From assembly GCA_011064875.1 (NCBI GenBank), contig JAAKFV010000009.1:1-36527 (forward strand): a stretch of DNA of 36,527 bases, in the 5' to 3' direction. The stretch is from Candidatus Anoxychlamydiales bacterium (GTDB lineage Bacteria; Chlamydiota; Chlamydiia; Chlamydiales; SM23-39). Each line of letters starts with the position of its first letter. The first letter of the stretch is position 1. Of the stretch, positions 1 through 9,774 are shown piece by piece. The translations under genes and the position numbers were made by a program. The notes below the pieces were generated by a model, which worked only from the letters and a program-made list of their open reading frames with translations, did no database searches and was not told the origin of the DNA.

Positions 1-527
1 TTAAAGATGTTTTTTTTGAAAAAGAAAAAAAGCAAAAATTAATTTTAGTTCAAGCTTTTATAAAACCAAATAAACTAGATTTTTTACTTGAAAAAACAAC
101 AGAGCTTGGAGTAGATGCGATCTGGTTTTTCAAATCCAAAAATTCTGAGAAATTGAATTTCTCTAAAAATAGATTAGATAGAATGAGATCTATTTTGATA
201 GCAGCTATAAAACAAAGTGGAAGATTATACCTTCCAAAAATAGAGATCTTTGAATCTATAAAAGATATAAAAAAATTTGATGGCAATAAAAATATCTATT
301 TTGGAGATGTTGAAAAAAAAGCTAAAAGATATGTAGATATTTATAAAAAAGATAAAAAAAATAGCTATTTTTTTATAGGCCCAGAGATGGGATTTTTTTT
401 GGGTGAGATTTCATATTTAAAAAATGATCTAAAAGCTAAAGGTATCAAGTTAAATGATAATATTCTAAGAGCTGAGACAGCCGGCATTGCAAGTATAGCT
501 ATAGCAGCTCATCTTCTGAAACTTTAA
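1..527 (+). CDS. rsmE: 16S rRNA (uracil1498-N3)-methyltransferase, 3' part
   Basis: The frame is open from the window edge (first full codon at position 3), so the true start lies upstream and about 175 residues are visible. RsmE is a SPOUT-fold enzyme that methylates U1498 of 16S rRNA using S-adenosylmethionine. The visible part has the family's KLDFLLEKTTELGVDAI stretch early on, then FIGPEMGFF and, near the C-terminus, ILRAETA, the knot region that holds the cofactor. The usual GPEGGFS is here GPEMGFF, a departure inside the conserved loop. The last 29 bases overlap the 3' end of pyruvate kinase on the other strand (convergent). Family assignment is firm; activity with the altered loop is untested. 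Confidence 0.88.
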   Translation, partial: KDVFFEKEKKQKLILVQAFIKPNKLDFLLEKTTELGVDAIWFFKSKNSEKLNFSKNRLDRMRSILIAAIKQSGRLYLPKIEIFESIKDIKKFDGNKNIYFGDVEKKAKRYVDIYKKDKKNSYFFIGPEMGFFLGEISYLKNDLKAKGIKLNDNILRAETAGIASIAIAAHLLKL

Positions 528-2268
528 AGACTAAGCCTTTTTGAGGATCCAAATGAACTACTTCATCATCTAATAAAATATCATTTGCATGCTTTGCTCT
601 AATAACTAGAGGCAGATCTAATTTTTGAGCTTTTTCAAGAGCTAGTTTTTCAGAGATTGTATCAATGTTACGATTTTGTAAGATAACAGCTTTTGCAACT
701 TCAAAGAGAGGTAAATAACTCTCTGAACATTTTGAGATAACGATTATTTTATCTTTGGCTTTAGTAAGACTATCTCCATTTACAGCTATTATTTTCGCTA
801 TTTTGCCTTTTACTTTATTTCCATGACCTTTAAATCCTCTAACTAGAACTTCACCAACACTTTCAACAAGCATAAGATTTGTGATTCCTCTTTTATCGAA
901 AGGAAAAGAAGATATTAAAACAACAAAATCTCCAAAGGCGATAAACTCTCTATCCATAGCATAGTGACTCATAATAGCAAATGCTTCTCTTTCTTTTGAC
1001 CACTCTGGAGAGTAAATTGGAATAACTCCCCATAAAAACGAGAGTTGATGATATTTTTTTTCATTTTTAGTAAGCGCAATTATTGGAATATTAGGTCTTA
1101 GCCTTGTAAGAAGCCTAGTTGTAAATCCTGTTCTTGTTATTGCAAAAATTGCTTTTGCGCCTGCGCTATACGCTGTTTTTACAGCAGCAACGGCAACAGA
1201 TGATGAGACATCTTCACATTCGATTCTAGATTCTTTATAAAAAAAATCTTTATAATCAAAATCTTGTTCTGCTTGATAAACTATTTTTTTCATTTGCTGA
1301 ACTGTTTCAATTGGATATTTTCCAGCAGCGCTCTCAGCTGAGAGCATTACGCAAGATGCGCTATCGTAAATAGCATTAGCAACATCAGAGACTTCTGCTC
1401 TTGTCGGCCGAGGATTGTTTATCATAGACTCTAACATTTGAGTTGCAACAACAACAGGTTTTGCAGCTTCATAGCATTTTGCAATCATAGACTTTTGAAG
1501 CTTTGGAACTAAAGATAGGTCAACTTCAACTCCTAGATCCCCTCTTGCTATCATAATTCCATCGGCTGCATCTGCAATTTCATCAAAATTCTCAACACCT
1601 TCTGAACTCTCAATTTTTGCAATTATTGGAATATCTGCTTTAGAGTGCTCATTTAAAATCTTTTTAATCTCGAGTACATGATCTGCAGATCTTATAAAAG
1701 ATGCAGCAACAATATCTATATCATTTTCGCAGCCAAATATTAGATCTAAAATATCTTGCTCCGTTACAGCGGGAAGAGGCAATGTGACATTTGGGATATT
1801 TATACTTTTAGAACTTTTCAAAACTCCGCTATTTTGAATTTCAACTAAAACAGCATCTTTTTCTTTCTCTAATACTTTAGCAATTATATAACCATCATCG
1901 AAAAGTATTTTTTGAGTAGGTTTTAAAACATCTAAAACCTCAAATGGATGAATAGGGATATCTGTATCATTTTTAATTTCTGATCTAACGAGTCTAACTT
2001 TTTGTTTAGGCTCTAGATGTAAAATATCATCTTTTACTTTTCCAACTCTAATTTCTGGGCCTTTAGTATCTAACATAATAGCAATTGGCTGTTTTGCTTC
2101 TTTTCTCACTTCCTTGATATTGTTGATAGTAATTAGATGCTCATCTTGATTGCCATGTGAAAAATTAATTCTAGCAACGTTCATGCCAGCATCTATTAAT
2201 TTGAGTAGCATCTCTTTTGATTCAGAAACAGGGCCGATAGTACAAATTATTTTAGTTTGAATATGCAT
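499..2268 (-). CDS. pyk: Pyruvate kinase with extra C-terminal domain
   Basis: Cytosolic glycolytic enzyme converting phosphoenolpyruvate and ADP to pyruvate and ATP. Seen in order: TKIICTIGP at the N-terminus, the NVARINFSHGN loop, MLDTKGPEIR, AKIESSEG, MIARGDLGVEV and ATQMLESMI...RPTRAEVSDVANA, covering barrel, lid and effector domains. At 589 residues it is about 100 longer than the chlamydial enzyme I recall (about 485). The extra part matches the PEP-utiliser-like C-terminal domain of Bacillus-type pyruvate kinases, including a DLPLVIRAKHANDIL...LDPQKGLVF ending. That domain normally keeps a TSH motif; here the equivalent stretch reads NIDTISEK, with no His. The neighbouring divergent gene is uvrA, an arrangement shared with Chlamydia. 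The ATG at 2268 gives the normal family N-terminus. Confidence 0.96.
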   Translation of the reverse strand: MHIQTKIICTIGPVSESKEMLLKLIDAGMNVARINFSHGNQDEHLITINNIKEVRKEAKQPIAIMLDTKGPEIRVGKVKDDILHLEPKQKVRLVRSEIKNDTDIPIHPFEVLDVLKPTQKILFDDGYIIAKVLEKEKDAVLVEIQNSGVLKSSKSINIPNVTLPLPAVTEQDILDLIFGCENDIDIVAASFIRSADHVLEIKKILNEHSKADIPIIAKIESSEGVENFDEIADAADGIMIARGDLGVEVDLSLVPKLQKSMIAKCYEAAKPVVVATQMLESMINNPRPTRAEVSDVANAIYDSASCVMLSAESAAGKYPIETVQQMKKIVYQAEQDFDYKDFFYKESRIECEDVSSSVAVAAVKTAYSAGAKAIFAITRTGFTTRLLTRLRPNIPIIALTKNEKKYHQLSFLWGVIPIYSPEWSKEREAFAIMSHYAMDREFIAFGDFVVLISSFPFDKRGITNLMLVESVGEVLVRGFKGHGNKVKGKIAKIIAVNGDSLTKAKDKIIVISKCSESYLPLFEVAKAVILQNRNIDTISEKLALEKAQKLDLPLVIRAKHANDILLDDEVVHLDPQKGLVFKVSEDELL

Positions 2269-2291
2269 AAAATTTTTTAATTTTTTGTTAA

Positions 2292-2320
2292 TTCTAAAAC
2301 AGTTATAATACTTCTATAAT
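2292..2320 (+). promoter_or_regulatory. Putative sigma-70-type promoter for uvrA
   Basis: TTCTAA (2292-2297), a 17-base spacer, then a perfect TATAAT (2315-2320), 28 bases before the TTG start. A second TATAAT lies at 2304-2309. The -35 box is poor, so this rests mainly on the -10. Confidence 0.4.
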
Positions 2321-2329
2321 TAAACCAAA
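2302..2329 (-). promoter_or_regulatory. Putative promoter for pyk, overlapping the uvrA promoter
   Basis: Read on the minus strand: TTTGGT (2324-2329), 16 bases, TATAAC (2302-2307). It shares bases with the facing uvrA promoter, as expected in an 80-base divergent spacer. Weak -35. Confidence 0.3.
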
Positions 2330-2348
2330 CCTAACAATTAAAGAAAAA

Positions 2349-5300
2349 TTGAATAATCGTCAAATTGTTTTAAAAAAAGTAAAAGTTCATAATCTCAAAA
2401 GCGTAGATTTAATTCTAGATCCTTTTGAATTAATTGTATTTACAGGGGTATCTGGCTCAGGTAAATCATCACTCGCTTTTGATACAATATTTCAAGAGGG
2501 GCAAAGAAGATACATAGAAACACTTCCCTCATCTGCTAAAAGATATATAGAAGAGAAGCAAAAAGTTGATGCTGACGTTATTTTGGGCCTATCTCCTACA
2601 ATTGCAATAGAGCAAAAAACTGTTCATAAAACACCTAGATCATCTGTTGGAACGATAACTGGGATCTATGATTTTTTAAGAGTTTTATATGCTAGAATAG
2701 CAACTCCTCATTGCCCTATTAGTAAAGAAGTTGTAAAACCTCAGAGCAAAGAGAAAATTTTAGAAGCAATAGAGAAATTATATTTAGATAAAAAAATAAT
2801 TATTCTAAGCCCATATATAAAAAACAAAAAAAGCACACTCAAAGATGAGATCCAAGAGATTCAAAAAAAAGGTTTTACAAAAGTTAGAATCGATAAAAAA
2901 ATCTTAGATATTTCTGAAATTGAAGCATTAGACCCCAAAAAAGAGCATTTTTTAGATATTGTTATAGATAGGATCAAATTAACAAAAGAAACGCTCTCTA
3001 GATTAAAAGAGAGTGCATTTTTAGCACTTGAGATATCTAAAGGATCTCTCATTATTTTAGATGTAGATGAAATGCAAGAAAAACTATTTTCTGAAATTGC
3101 ATATTCAAAAAAGTCTAATCTTTCATATTCGGCTCTAAAACCAACTGATTTTTCATTTAACCATCCATCTTCTATGTGTGAAAAATGTCAAGGTTTAGCT
3201 ACTGTTTATGAGTATGATATAGATAAAATAGTAGATCCGAATTTAAGCATATCTGAAGACTGCTGCTCTATTGCTGGTCACTACGATACAGTTAGATTCA
3301 AAAACATCTATGATAATCTAGCCAAGATCTATAAATTCAGCGTAAAAACTCCTTGGAAAAAATTGCCTGATAAAGCCAAAAATATTTTCTTATATGGGGC
3401 AGATAAAAAGTGGATTAAGATGAGATTTTATCATCCTAAAAAAAAGATTAAATGGACAGAGTATGTTTCATGGAAAGGGGTAATTTTTGAAGCTCATAAA
3501 AAATTAAATATAGCAACTAGTGATGTCCATAGAAGAAGAATGCAAACGCTCATGACAAAAACTACGTGCCCTAGCTGCTTTGGATCTAGAATAAAACCAT
3601 ATCCTAGCGTTGCTACTTTAAATGGAAAGAAAATTCATGAACTCACATCGATGACAATTTTAGAGGTTTTAGATTTTTTCAAAAACCTAAAATTTACAAA
3701 AGAAGAAAATGAAATTGCAAAAGATCTGATAAATGAGATTTTAAAAAAATTAAATTTTTTAATAAATGTAGGACTTCACTATCTTACGATAGATAGAACA
3801 GCGCCGACGCTCAGCGGTGGTGAGTCTCAAAGAGTAAGACTCGCTGCTCAACTAGGTGCAAATTTAAGTGGCGCTACATATATTTTAGATGAGCCCTCTA
3901 TCGGGCTCCACCCTTTTGATCATAACAAACTAATCGACACTTTAATCACTTTAAAAAATCAAAAAAACACTGTAATTGTAGTTGAGCATGATAAAGATAC
4001 GATGGAAGCTGCAGACACTATTGTTGATATTGGACCTGGAGCTGGAAAAAAGGGTGGTAAAATTATAGCTAAGGGAAAAATTGAAGATATAATAAAAGCT
4101 AAAAACTCAATAACTGGAAAATATTTATCATATGAGAGGGAATTTCCAAAGTTTAAAAAAAGAAATATTTCAGAGAAAAATATAACTTTAAAAAAATGCT
4201 CCCTTCACAATTTAAAAAATATAGATTTAAAAATTCCATTAAATACATTTATTTGCATTACAGGAGTATCTGGTTCTGGGAAATCTTCATTAATCTCAGA
4301 TACTCTATATCCTGCACTATCCAATAAAGTTAATAAAACAAATCTTGATTCAGGCAAGTTTGAAAAGCTCTTAGGCGAAGATAATATCGATAAAGTTATT
4401 TTTGTTGATCAAAGCCCTATTGGTAGAACCATTAGATCAAATGCAGCAACATACACAAAACTTTTCGATGATATAAGAGGCTTTTTTTCTACTTTAAAAC
4501 AGAGTCAAATAAAAGGATTCACATCGTCTCAATTTTCATTTAACACGCAAGATGGAACTTGTCCATATTGTAGAGGCCTTGGAAAAGTAAAAGTAGATAT
4601 GGATTTTATGGAAGATACTTTTTCTACATGTATTCAATGCAAGGGAAAAAGATTTTCATCAGATGTTTTATCTATAACATACAAGAACAAAAACATTTTT
4701 GATGTTTTAAATATGGATATTGAAGAGGCTTTTGAATTTTTCGATAAAATCCCCCAGATAAGAAGAAAACTTGAATTTTTAAATAAAGTAGGTCTTGGTT
4801 ATCTACCCCTTGGGCAAAGCGCAACTACACTCTCTGGTGGTGAAGCTCAAAGAATTAAACTTGCTAAAGAGCTAATAAGACCAAGCTTTGGGAAAACTTT
4901 ATATATTTTAGATGAGCCAACAACTGGTCTTCATTTCTATGATATTGAAAAGCTTCTATCAATCTTGCACGAACTTGTTGATAAAAATAATACAGTGATT
5001 GTAATCGAGCATAACATGGATTTTGTAAAAACAGCTGATTGGATAATAGATTTGGGTCCAAAAGGAGGAGGTGCTGGAGGCAAAATCATTTTTGAAGGCT
5101 CTATAGATAAAATTATAAAAACTCAAAACAAAACAGGTCTTGCTCTAAAAAAAACTCTTAAAAAAACAAAGTTGAAGTCAAAGCCTAGGCTTTTAGAAAA
5201 GGAGAAAAATTATCCAAAAAATTTGATTATTGAAAATGCTAAAGAGAACAACTTAAAAAATGTATCTGCTGTTATTCCCCATGGAAAAATGACAGTATTC

Positions 5301-7985
5301 ACTGGGCCGTCTGGCTCTGGAAAAACATCACTTGCTTTCGATACGATTTATCAAGAAGGTAGGCTCAGATACATGGAATCTTTAGATACTTTTTCTCGAT
5401 TTTTTTTAAAAAATGCAAAAAGAGCAAATGTAGAAAAAGTTCAGAACATTTTTCCTCCTATTGCGATCGAGCAAAAATCCCATTCATTAAATCCAAGATC
5501 TACAATTGGAACAATAACTGAAATTTATGATCACTTAAGAGTTTTATACTCACATTTAGGAGTAGCTTACTCTCCTGAGACAAATGAAAAATTAAAAACA
5601 ATAAGCCCAGAATACGTTGCAGATAAGATTTTATCTTTCAAAGAAAACGAAAAAATTCAAATCTTAGCGCCAATGAATTTAAAACCAAACCAAAGTTTTG
5701 AAGATCTTATAGAAGATCTTTCAAAACAAGGTTTTTTAAGAGTTCGATTAAATAAGAATTATTTCTCATTTGATGAAAAAATCTCATATGACAAATCTCT
5801 AAAAAATGAGATTTTATTAGTTGTAGATAGATTAAAAATCTCAAAAAAAATACATCCAAGGCTTTTAGAAGCTATCAACATTGCTTCTAAAATTTCTGAT
5901 AATAAAATTATAATAGCATTTGAAAAAGAAGATCTTTTTTTTAACCTCGCTTTCACTGATGAAAAAACAGGAAAATCTTATACAAAAATCACACCAAAGA
6001 GTTTTTTATTTAATTCACAAGATGGAATGTGTTTAGATTGCCAGGGTCTTGGCTACTTATATGGCATGGATATTTTATCAGAAAAAAAATTATCAAAAGC
6101 ATGCATATTAGATCTCGCCTACATTTTTTTTGAAGATCGTGAGATTGATTTTTTAGAAAATTATTTTGATTATTTAAATATCGATGTAGATACTCCAATG
6201 AAAGATCTCTCAGATAGAGATCTAAACATTTTTCTAAATGGATCAAAAAAAGAATTTAAACAAAAAAACACTACATTTATTTTTAAAGGTTTAAACAATA
6301 CTCTAGCAGAGCTTGCAAAACACAGCTCAAAAAATCTAAAAGAGTCTTTAGTTCCCCTAATGGAAAAAACAACTTGCCCATCATGCTCAGGTAAAAGACT
6401 AAATCCACTATCCAGAAATGTAAAAATTAAAAATTTATCGATAACAGATTTTTGTGCACTATCCATTGAAAAAGCAAATGCTTTTGTCTCCACAATAAAA
6501 CTAACAGATAATCAGAAAAAAATCCTAAAAGATACTCTATTAACAATAGAGCAAAACTTAAAATTTTTAATAGAAATTGGTCTTAGCTATCTATCATTAG
6601 ATAGATCAGCGCCCTCACTCAGCGGTGGTGAGTTTCAAAGAATTAGATTAGCAACTCAATTAGGCTCTTATCTAACCTCTTGTATTTACATATTAGACGA
6701 GCCAACTATCGGTCTTCATCCTCACAATAGCTATTTACTCATAAATGCATTAAAAAAATTAAAAGATTTAGGAAATACTCTAATTTTAGTAGAACACGAT
6801 GAGATGATAATAAAAGAAGCAGACTATATCTTTGATTTTGGTCCAAAAGCCGGTATACACGGAGGAGAGATCATTGCTAAAGGAACATATAATGAAATCA
6901 AAAAAGATCCAAAATCTCTAACTGGTCAATATCTATCTCATAAAAAGAAAATACCTCTTCCTACAAAAAGAAGAGATATTTCAAAAAAAGATTTAAAAAT
7001 AAAAAAAGCTTCCCTTCACAACTTAAAAAATATAGATGTAGCTTTCCCTCTAAATGCAATCACTATAGTTACAGGAGTCTCTGGCTCTGGAAAATCAACT
7101 TTAATTAATGACATCCTAAAAAAAGCAGCTTTTTTAGGTATTCATCAAAGAAAAGATGAAGTCTCTTTTCCTTTTGCGAAAGTAAGTGGTCTAGATAACT
7201 TTAATAAAGTGATTTCATTAGATCAATCCCCTATTCATCAATCTTCTAGATCTGATGTATCAACGTATTCTGATATTCAACCGATTGTAAGATCTATTTA
7301 CTCGAACCTTTTACTTGCTAAAACAAAAGGATTAAAACCTCGTCATTTTAGCTACAACCATATCTCTGGTATGTGTAGAACATGCTGGGGGCTTGGCTAT
7401 AAAAAGATTCAGCTTCAATTCTTGCCTCCTGTCACTACTCTTTGTGAATCCTGCAAGGGTTTTAAATTGAATCCCATCTCTTTAGAAGTTAAATATAAAA
7501 ACAAGCACATCGGACACTTATTAGATTTAACAATTTTTGAAGCAAAAGAGTTTTTTGAAGCTTTTGCAAAGCTTACAAAAAAATTGGATTATTTAATTGA
7601 AGTAGGTCTCGGTTACTTAAAACTCGGTCAAGGACTAACTACCCTCTCAGGTGGAGAAGTTCAAAGACTCAAACTAGCAAAAGAGCTCTCTAAAAAAAGA
7701 TCGAATAAAACACTCTATCTACTAGACGAGCCAACTATCGGACTTCATTTTGTAGATATTGAAAAACTTTTAAAAATATTTCACTCACTTGCTGATAAAA
7801 AAAATACCATCATTGTTATTGAGCATAATTTAGATGTAATAAAAAATGCTGACTACATTATCGATATAGGAAAAGATGCAGGTGAAAAAGGAGGAAGAGT
7901 TATAGCAGAGGGATCTTTTGACGAAATCATCAAAAATAAAAACTCTTACACTGCAAAATATCTAAAATCTTACGTATCTAAATAA
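2349..7985 (+). CDS. uvrA: Tandem double UvrA (excinuclease ABC subunit A)
   Basis: DNA damage-recognition ATPase of nucleotide excision repair, working with UvrB. At 1878 residues it is twice the normal length (about 940) and holds two complete UvrA units in one chain, as known in Chlamydia. Four Walker A motifs are visible: GVSGSGKSS near 33 and 640, GPSGSGKTS near 987, GVSGSGKST near 1575. Each is followed by an ABC signature: LSGGESQR near 487, LSGGEAQR near 827, LSGGEFQR near 1423, LSGGEVQR near 1765. CxxC zinc modules occur in all four halves (CEKC/CPSC, CPYC/CIQC, CLDC/CPSC, CRTC/CESC). A lysine-rich linker near 940-955 joins the units. The start is TTG at 2349: no ATG lies in frame upstream, and the next Met is about 240 residues in, past the first Walker A. 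The Shine-Dalgarno is weak. Confidence 0.97.
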   Translation: MNNRQIVLKKVKVHNLKSVDLILDPFELIVFTGVSGSGKSSLAFDTIFQEGQRRYIETLPSSAKRYIEEKQKVDADVILGLSPTIAIEQKTVHKTPRSSVGTITGIYDFLRVLYARIATPHCPISKEVVKPQSKEKILEAIEKLYLDKKIIILSPYIKNKKSTLKDEIQEIQKKGFTKVRIDKKILDISEIEALDPKKEHFLDIVIDRIKLTKETLSRLKESAFLALEISKGSLIILDVDEMQEKLFSEIAYSKKSNLSYSALKPTDFSFNHPSSMCEKCQGLATVYEYDIDKIVDPNLSISEDCCSIAGHYDTVRFKNIYDNLAKIYKFSVKTPWKKLPDKAKNIFLYGADKKWIKMRFYHPKKKIKWTEYVSWKGVIFEAHKKLNIATSDVHRRRMQTLMTKTTCPSCFGSRIKPYPSVATLNGKKIHELTSMTILEVLDFFKNLKFTKEENEIAKDLINEILKKLNFLINVGLHYLTIDRTAPTLSGGESQRVRLAAQLGANLSGATYILDEPSIGLHPFDHNKLIDTLITLKNQKNTVIVVEHDKDTMEAADTIVDIGPGAGKKGGKIIAKGKIEDIIKAKNSITGKYLSYEREFPKFKKRNISEKNITLKKCSLHNLKNIDLKIPLNTFICITGVSGSGKSSLISDTLYPALSNKVNKTNLDSGKFEKLLGEDNIDKVIFVDQSPIGRTIRSNAATYTKLFDDIRGFFSTLKQSQIKGFTSSQFSFNTQDGTCPYCRGLGKVKVDMDFMEDTFSTCIQCKGKRFSSDVLSITYKNKNIFDVLNMDIEEAFEFFDKIPQIRRKLEFLNKVGLGYLPLGQSATTLSGGEAQRIKLAKELIRPSFGKTLYILDEPTTGLHFYDIEKLLSILHELVDKNNTVIVIEHNMDFVKTADWIIDLGPKGGGAGGKIIFEGSIDKIIKTQNKTGLALKKTLKKTKLKSKPRLLEKEKNYPKNLIIENAKENNLKNVSAVIPHGKMTVFTGPSGSGKTSLAFDTIYQEGRLRYMESLDTFSRFFLKNAKRANVEKVQNIFPPIAIEQKSHSLNPRSTIGTITEIYDHLRVLYSHLGVAYSPETNEKLKTISPEYVADKILSFKENEKIQILAPMNLKPNQSFEDLIEDLSKQGFLRVRLNKNYFSFDEKISYDKSLKNEILLVVDRLKISKKIHPRLLEAINIASKISDNKIIIAFEKEDLFFNLAFTDEKTGKSYTKITPKSFLFNSQDGMCLDCQGLGYLYGMDILSEKKLSKACILDLAYIFFEDREIDFLENYFDYLNIDVDTPMKDLSDRDLNIFLNGSKKEFKQKNTTFIFKGLNNTLAELAKHSSKNLKESLVPLMEKTTCPSCSGKRLNPLSRNVKIKNLSITDFCALSIEKANAFVSTIKLTDNQKKILKDTLLTIEQNLKFLIEIGLSYLSLDRSAPSLSGGEFQRIRLATQLGSYLTSCIYILDEPTIGLHPHNSYLLINALKKLKDLGNTLILVEHDEMIIKEADYIFDFGPKAGIHGGEIIAKGTYNEIKKDPKSLTGQYLSHKKKIPLPTKRRDISKKDLKIKKASLHNLKNIDVAFPLNAITIVTGVSGSGKSTLINDILKKAAFLGIHQRKDEVSFPFAKVSGLDNFNKVISLDQSPIHQSSRSDVSTYSDIQPIVRSIYSNLLLAKTKGLKPRHFSYNHISGMCRTCWGLGYKKIQLQFLPPVTTLCESCKGFKLNPISLEVKYKNKHIGHLLDLTIFEAKEFFEAFAKLTKKLDYLIEVGLGYLKLGQGLTTLSGGEVQRLKLAKELSKKRSNKTLYLLDEPTIGLHFVDIEKLLKIFHSLADKKNTIIVIEHNLDVIKNADYIIDIGKDAGEKGGRVIAEGSFDEIIKNKNSYTAKYLKSYVSK

Positions 7986-8028
7986 CCTTTATTTTTGCTT
8001 TGAAACTATAATTAGAGAAATGCACAAA

Positions 8029-8046
8029 TAATAGCTAGAGCTATTA
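8029..8046. terminator. Short inverted repeat downstream of uvrA
   Basis: TAATAGCT-AG-AGCTATTA forms an 8-base palindromic arm pair 44 bases after the uvrA stop. No T-run follows directly, so a terminator role is only possible. Confidence 0.25.
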
Positions 8047-8071
8047 AATATTAAAATTAGATAATTATCCT

Positions 8072-8099
8072 TTGATTTTTATATTTTTTTTTATATAGA
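8072..8099 (+). promoter_or_regulatory. Putative promoter for the 129-residue membrane protein
   Basis: TTGATT (8072-8077), 16 bases, TATAGA (8094-8099). A strong AGGAG Shine-Dalgarno (8124-8128) follows, 8 bases before the ATG. Confidence 0.42.
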
Positions 8100-8136
8100 C
8101 TGCAGTTAAGAGAAATAATAATTAGGAGACTTATAT

Positions 8137-8526
8137 ATGGCGCAACCTATCATGAGCAAAAGAAAAGCCCAGAGCCTTTCTTTTGCACTTTTTTTAATTG
8201 GCCTTGCTATCATCACTTACTTTAAGTATTGGTGGCCAGGCATTATGCTTACAATTGGCATTCCAATAGCTTTAAAGCAATATCTAATTGGCAAAAGATT
8301 TGATATGCTCATATCTTTAATTGTCTTTTTAGGTGTTTTCATAACAGTTCAATTCGACATCAAATGGGAAATAGTTTTACCTGTTCTATTTACAATCGGT
8401 GGTCTTTATGTATTTTTTAGAGAGTTTTTTGGCCCTAAAGATATAACAGAAGCTGATATTGAAGAAAATCAAAATAAAGAGATTGAAGAAGAGAAAGAAG
8501 AAGAAGAAGAAGAAAAAAAGCATTAA
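8137..8526 (+). CDS. Small multi-pass membrane protein with acidic tail
   Basis: 129 residues, not recognised with certainty. Three to four hydrophobic segments run from about 13 to 95 ([55 protein letters not shown]). The tail is almost entirely Glu and Lys and ends in EEEEEEKKH. The first segments with a WWPG turn resemble the small membrane domain of LiaF/DUF5668-type stress proteins, but that is a resemblance only. The tail is encoded partly by six in-frame GAA repeats (8497-8514), a place where length could vary. The last four bases overlap the stop of trpS, which converges on it. AGGAG 8 bases upstream supports the ATG at 8137. Confidence 0.75.
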   Translation: MAQPIMSKRKAQSLSFALFLIGLAIITYFKYWWPGIMLTIGIPIALKQYLIGKRFDMLISLIVFLGVFITVQFDIKWEIVLPVLFTIGGLYVFFREFFGPKDITEADIEENQNKEIEEEKEEEEEEKKH

Positions 8527-9527
8527 TACATATGCATAACATCTTTTACTTCTTTTAAAGTTTTAGCTGCAACTTTTCTTGCATCTTCAGAACCTTTAAA
8601 TATAAGATCCAAAACATGTTTTGGATCTTTTTGAAAATCTTTTCTTTTTTGTCTAATAGGAGCTAAAAAATTATCTAAAACTTCTAAGAGTCTTTTTTTA
8701 CAAACTACGTCTCCAAGACCACCTTTTGCGTAATGATCTTTCATTTTTTGAACACTTTCTTTATCTGAATCAAAAGCATCTAGATATGTAAAAACAGGAT
8801 TACCTTCAACTTTTCCAGGATCTTCTACTTTTAAATGAGTTGGATCTGTATACATCGACATAACTTTTTTCTTTAAGATGTCTGGTTCATCTGATAAGTA
8901 GATTGCATTTTTAAGGGTTTTACTCATTTTTGCATTTCCATCAATTCCTGGAAGTCTAGCGAATTTAGGGATTAGAGCTTTAGCTTCAACCAAAACATCT
9001 TTTTTATATATTCTGTTGAACTTTCTAACTATTTCATTAGTTTGCTCAATCATAGGAAGCTGATCATCACCTACTGGCACTAAATCTGCTTTAAAAGCTG
9101 TTATATCTGCTGCTTGAGAGACTGGATATATCATAAACCCAGCAGGTACACTTTCTTGAAAGTTTTTTTGTTTTATCTCTTGTTTCACTGTTGGATTATG
9201 TTTTAGTCTATTCCAAGTAACTAAATTTAAATAGAACATGGTAAGCTCAGAGATCTGAGGAATTAAAGACTGCAAAAATATAGTTGTTTTTTTGGGATCG
9301 ATTCCAACAGCTAAATAATCAAAAGCAACTTGCAAAATACTTTCTTTTATAAGATCTGGCTGCGATGCATGATCAGTTAGGGCTTGCATATCTGCTATCA
9401 TCACAAACTGTTTACATTCATCTTGCATTTTTACTCTATTTACTAAAGATCCAACAAAATGTCCTAAATGAAGTGGCCCAGTTGGTCTATCCCCTGTTAG
9501 AATTATTTTTTCATTTTTTTGATTCAT
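8523..9527 (-). CDS. trpS: Tryptophanyl-tRNA synthetase
   Basis: Class I aminoacyl-tRNA synthetase that charges tRNA-Trp in the cytosol. The N-terminus carries [13 protein letters not shown] (residues 12-24), the HIGH-type ATP site with HLGH at 20-23. PVGDDQ near 151-156, with [11 protein letters not shown] just after it, is typical of TrpRS, and KMSKT at 200-204 is the second ATP-binding signature (the last residue is Thr rather than Ser, common in TrpRS). At 334 residues it has the normal bacterial length. It converges on the small membrane protein gene with a 4-base overlap. The start at 9527 has GGA a few bases upstream and gives a standard N-terminus. Confidence 0.97.
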   Translation of the reverse strand: MNQKNEKIILTGDRPTGPLHLGHFVGSLVNRVKMQDECKQFVMIADMQALTDHASQPDLIKESILQVAFDYLAVGIDPKKTTIFLQSLIPQISELTMFYLNLVTWNRLKHNPTVKQEIKQKNFQESVPAGFMIYPVSQAADITAFKADLVPVGDDQLPMIEQTNEIVRKFNRIYKKDVLVEAKALIPKFARLPGIDGNAKMSKTLKNAIYLSDEPDILKKKVMSMYTDPTHLKVEDPGKVEGNPVFTYLDAFDSDKESVQKMKDHYAKGGLGDVVCKKRLLEVLDNFLAPIRQKRKDFQKDPKHVLDLIFKGSEDARKVAAKTLKEVKDVMHMY

Positions 9528-9725
9528 TTTTTTTCCAAGCTTAATTAAATATCTATCATAAGAAAAACTAGATTTTAATTAAAAGTATTTGAATTTGAAA
9601 ATTTTTAAAATTTTTAAAATTTTTGTGAATTTATGAAAAAAACTTTCTTTACTAAAATCTTAAAATTCTATAAAAATCCTTGTTTTGTTTTATTATTAAC
9701 AGCTTCGTTAATTATAAAAATAATT

Positions 9726-9754
9726 TTGAAATTGTTTAAAATTACTAGTATTAA
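9726..9754 (+). promoter_or_regulatory. Possible promoter for the 335-residue protein
   Basis: TTGAAA (9726-9731), 17 bases, TATTAA (9749-9754). The leader would be very short, ending just before the Shine-Dalgarno, so the call is tentative. Confidence 0.28.
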
Positions 9755-9763
9755 TTATCAATT

Positions 9764-9770
9764 AAGGAGG
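9764..9770 (+). promoter_or_regulatory. Strong Shine-Dalgarno, AAGGAGG
   Basis: A near-perfect anti-16S match four bases before the ATG at 9775. It fixes that start and contrasts with the weak sites of the housekeeping genes here. Confidence 0.75.
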
Positions 9771-9774
9771 GTTT

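Noticed and set aside
4864-6493. Antisense open frames within uvrA
   Set aside because: No ribosome sites or recognisable products; they follow from codon pattern on the opposite strand of a strongly conserved gene.
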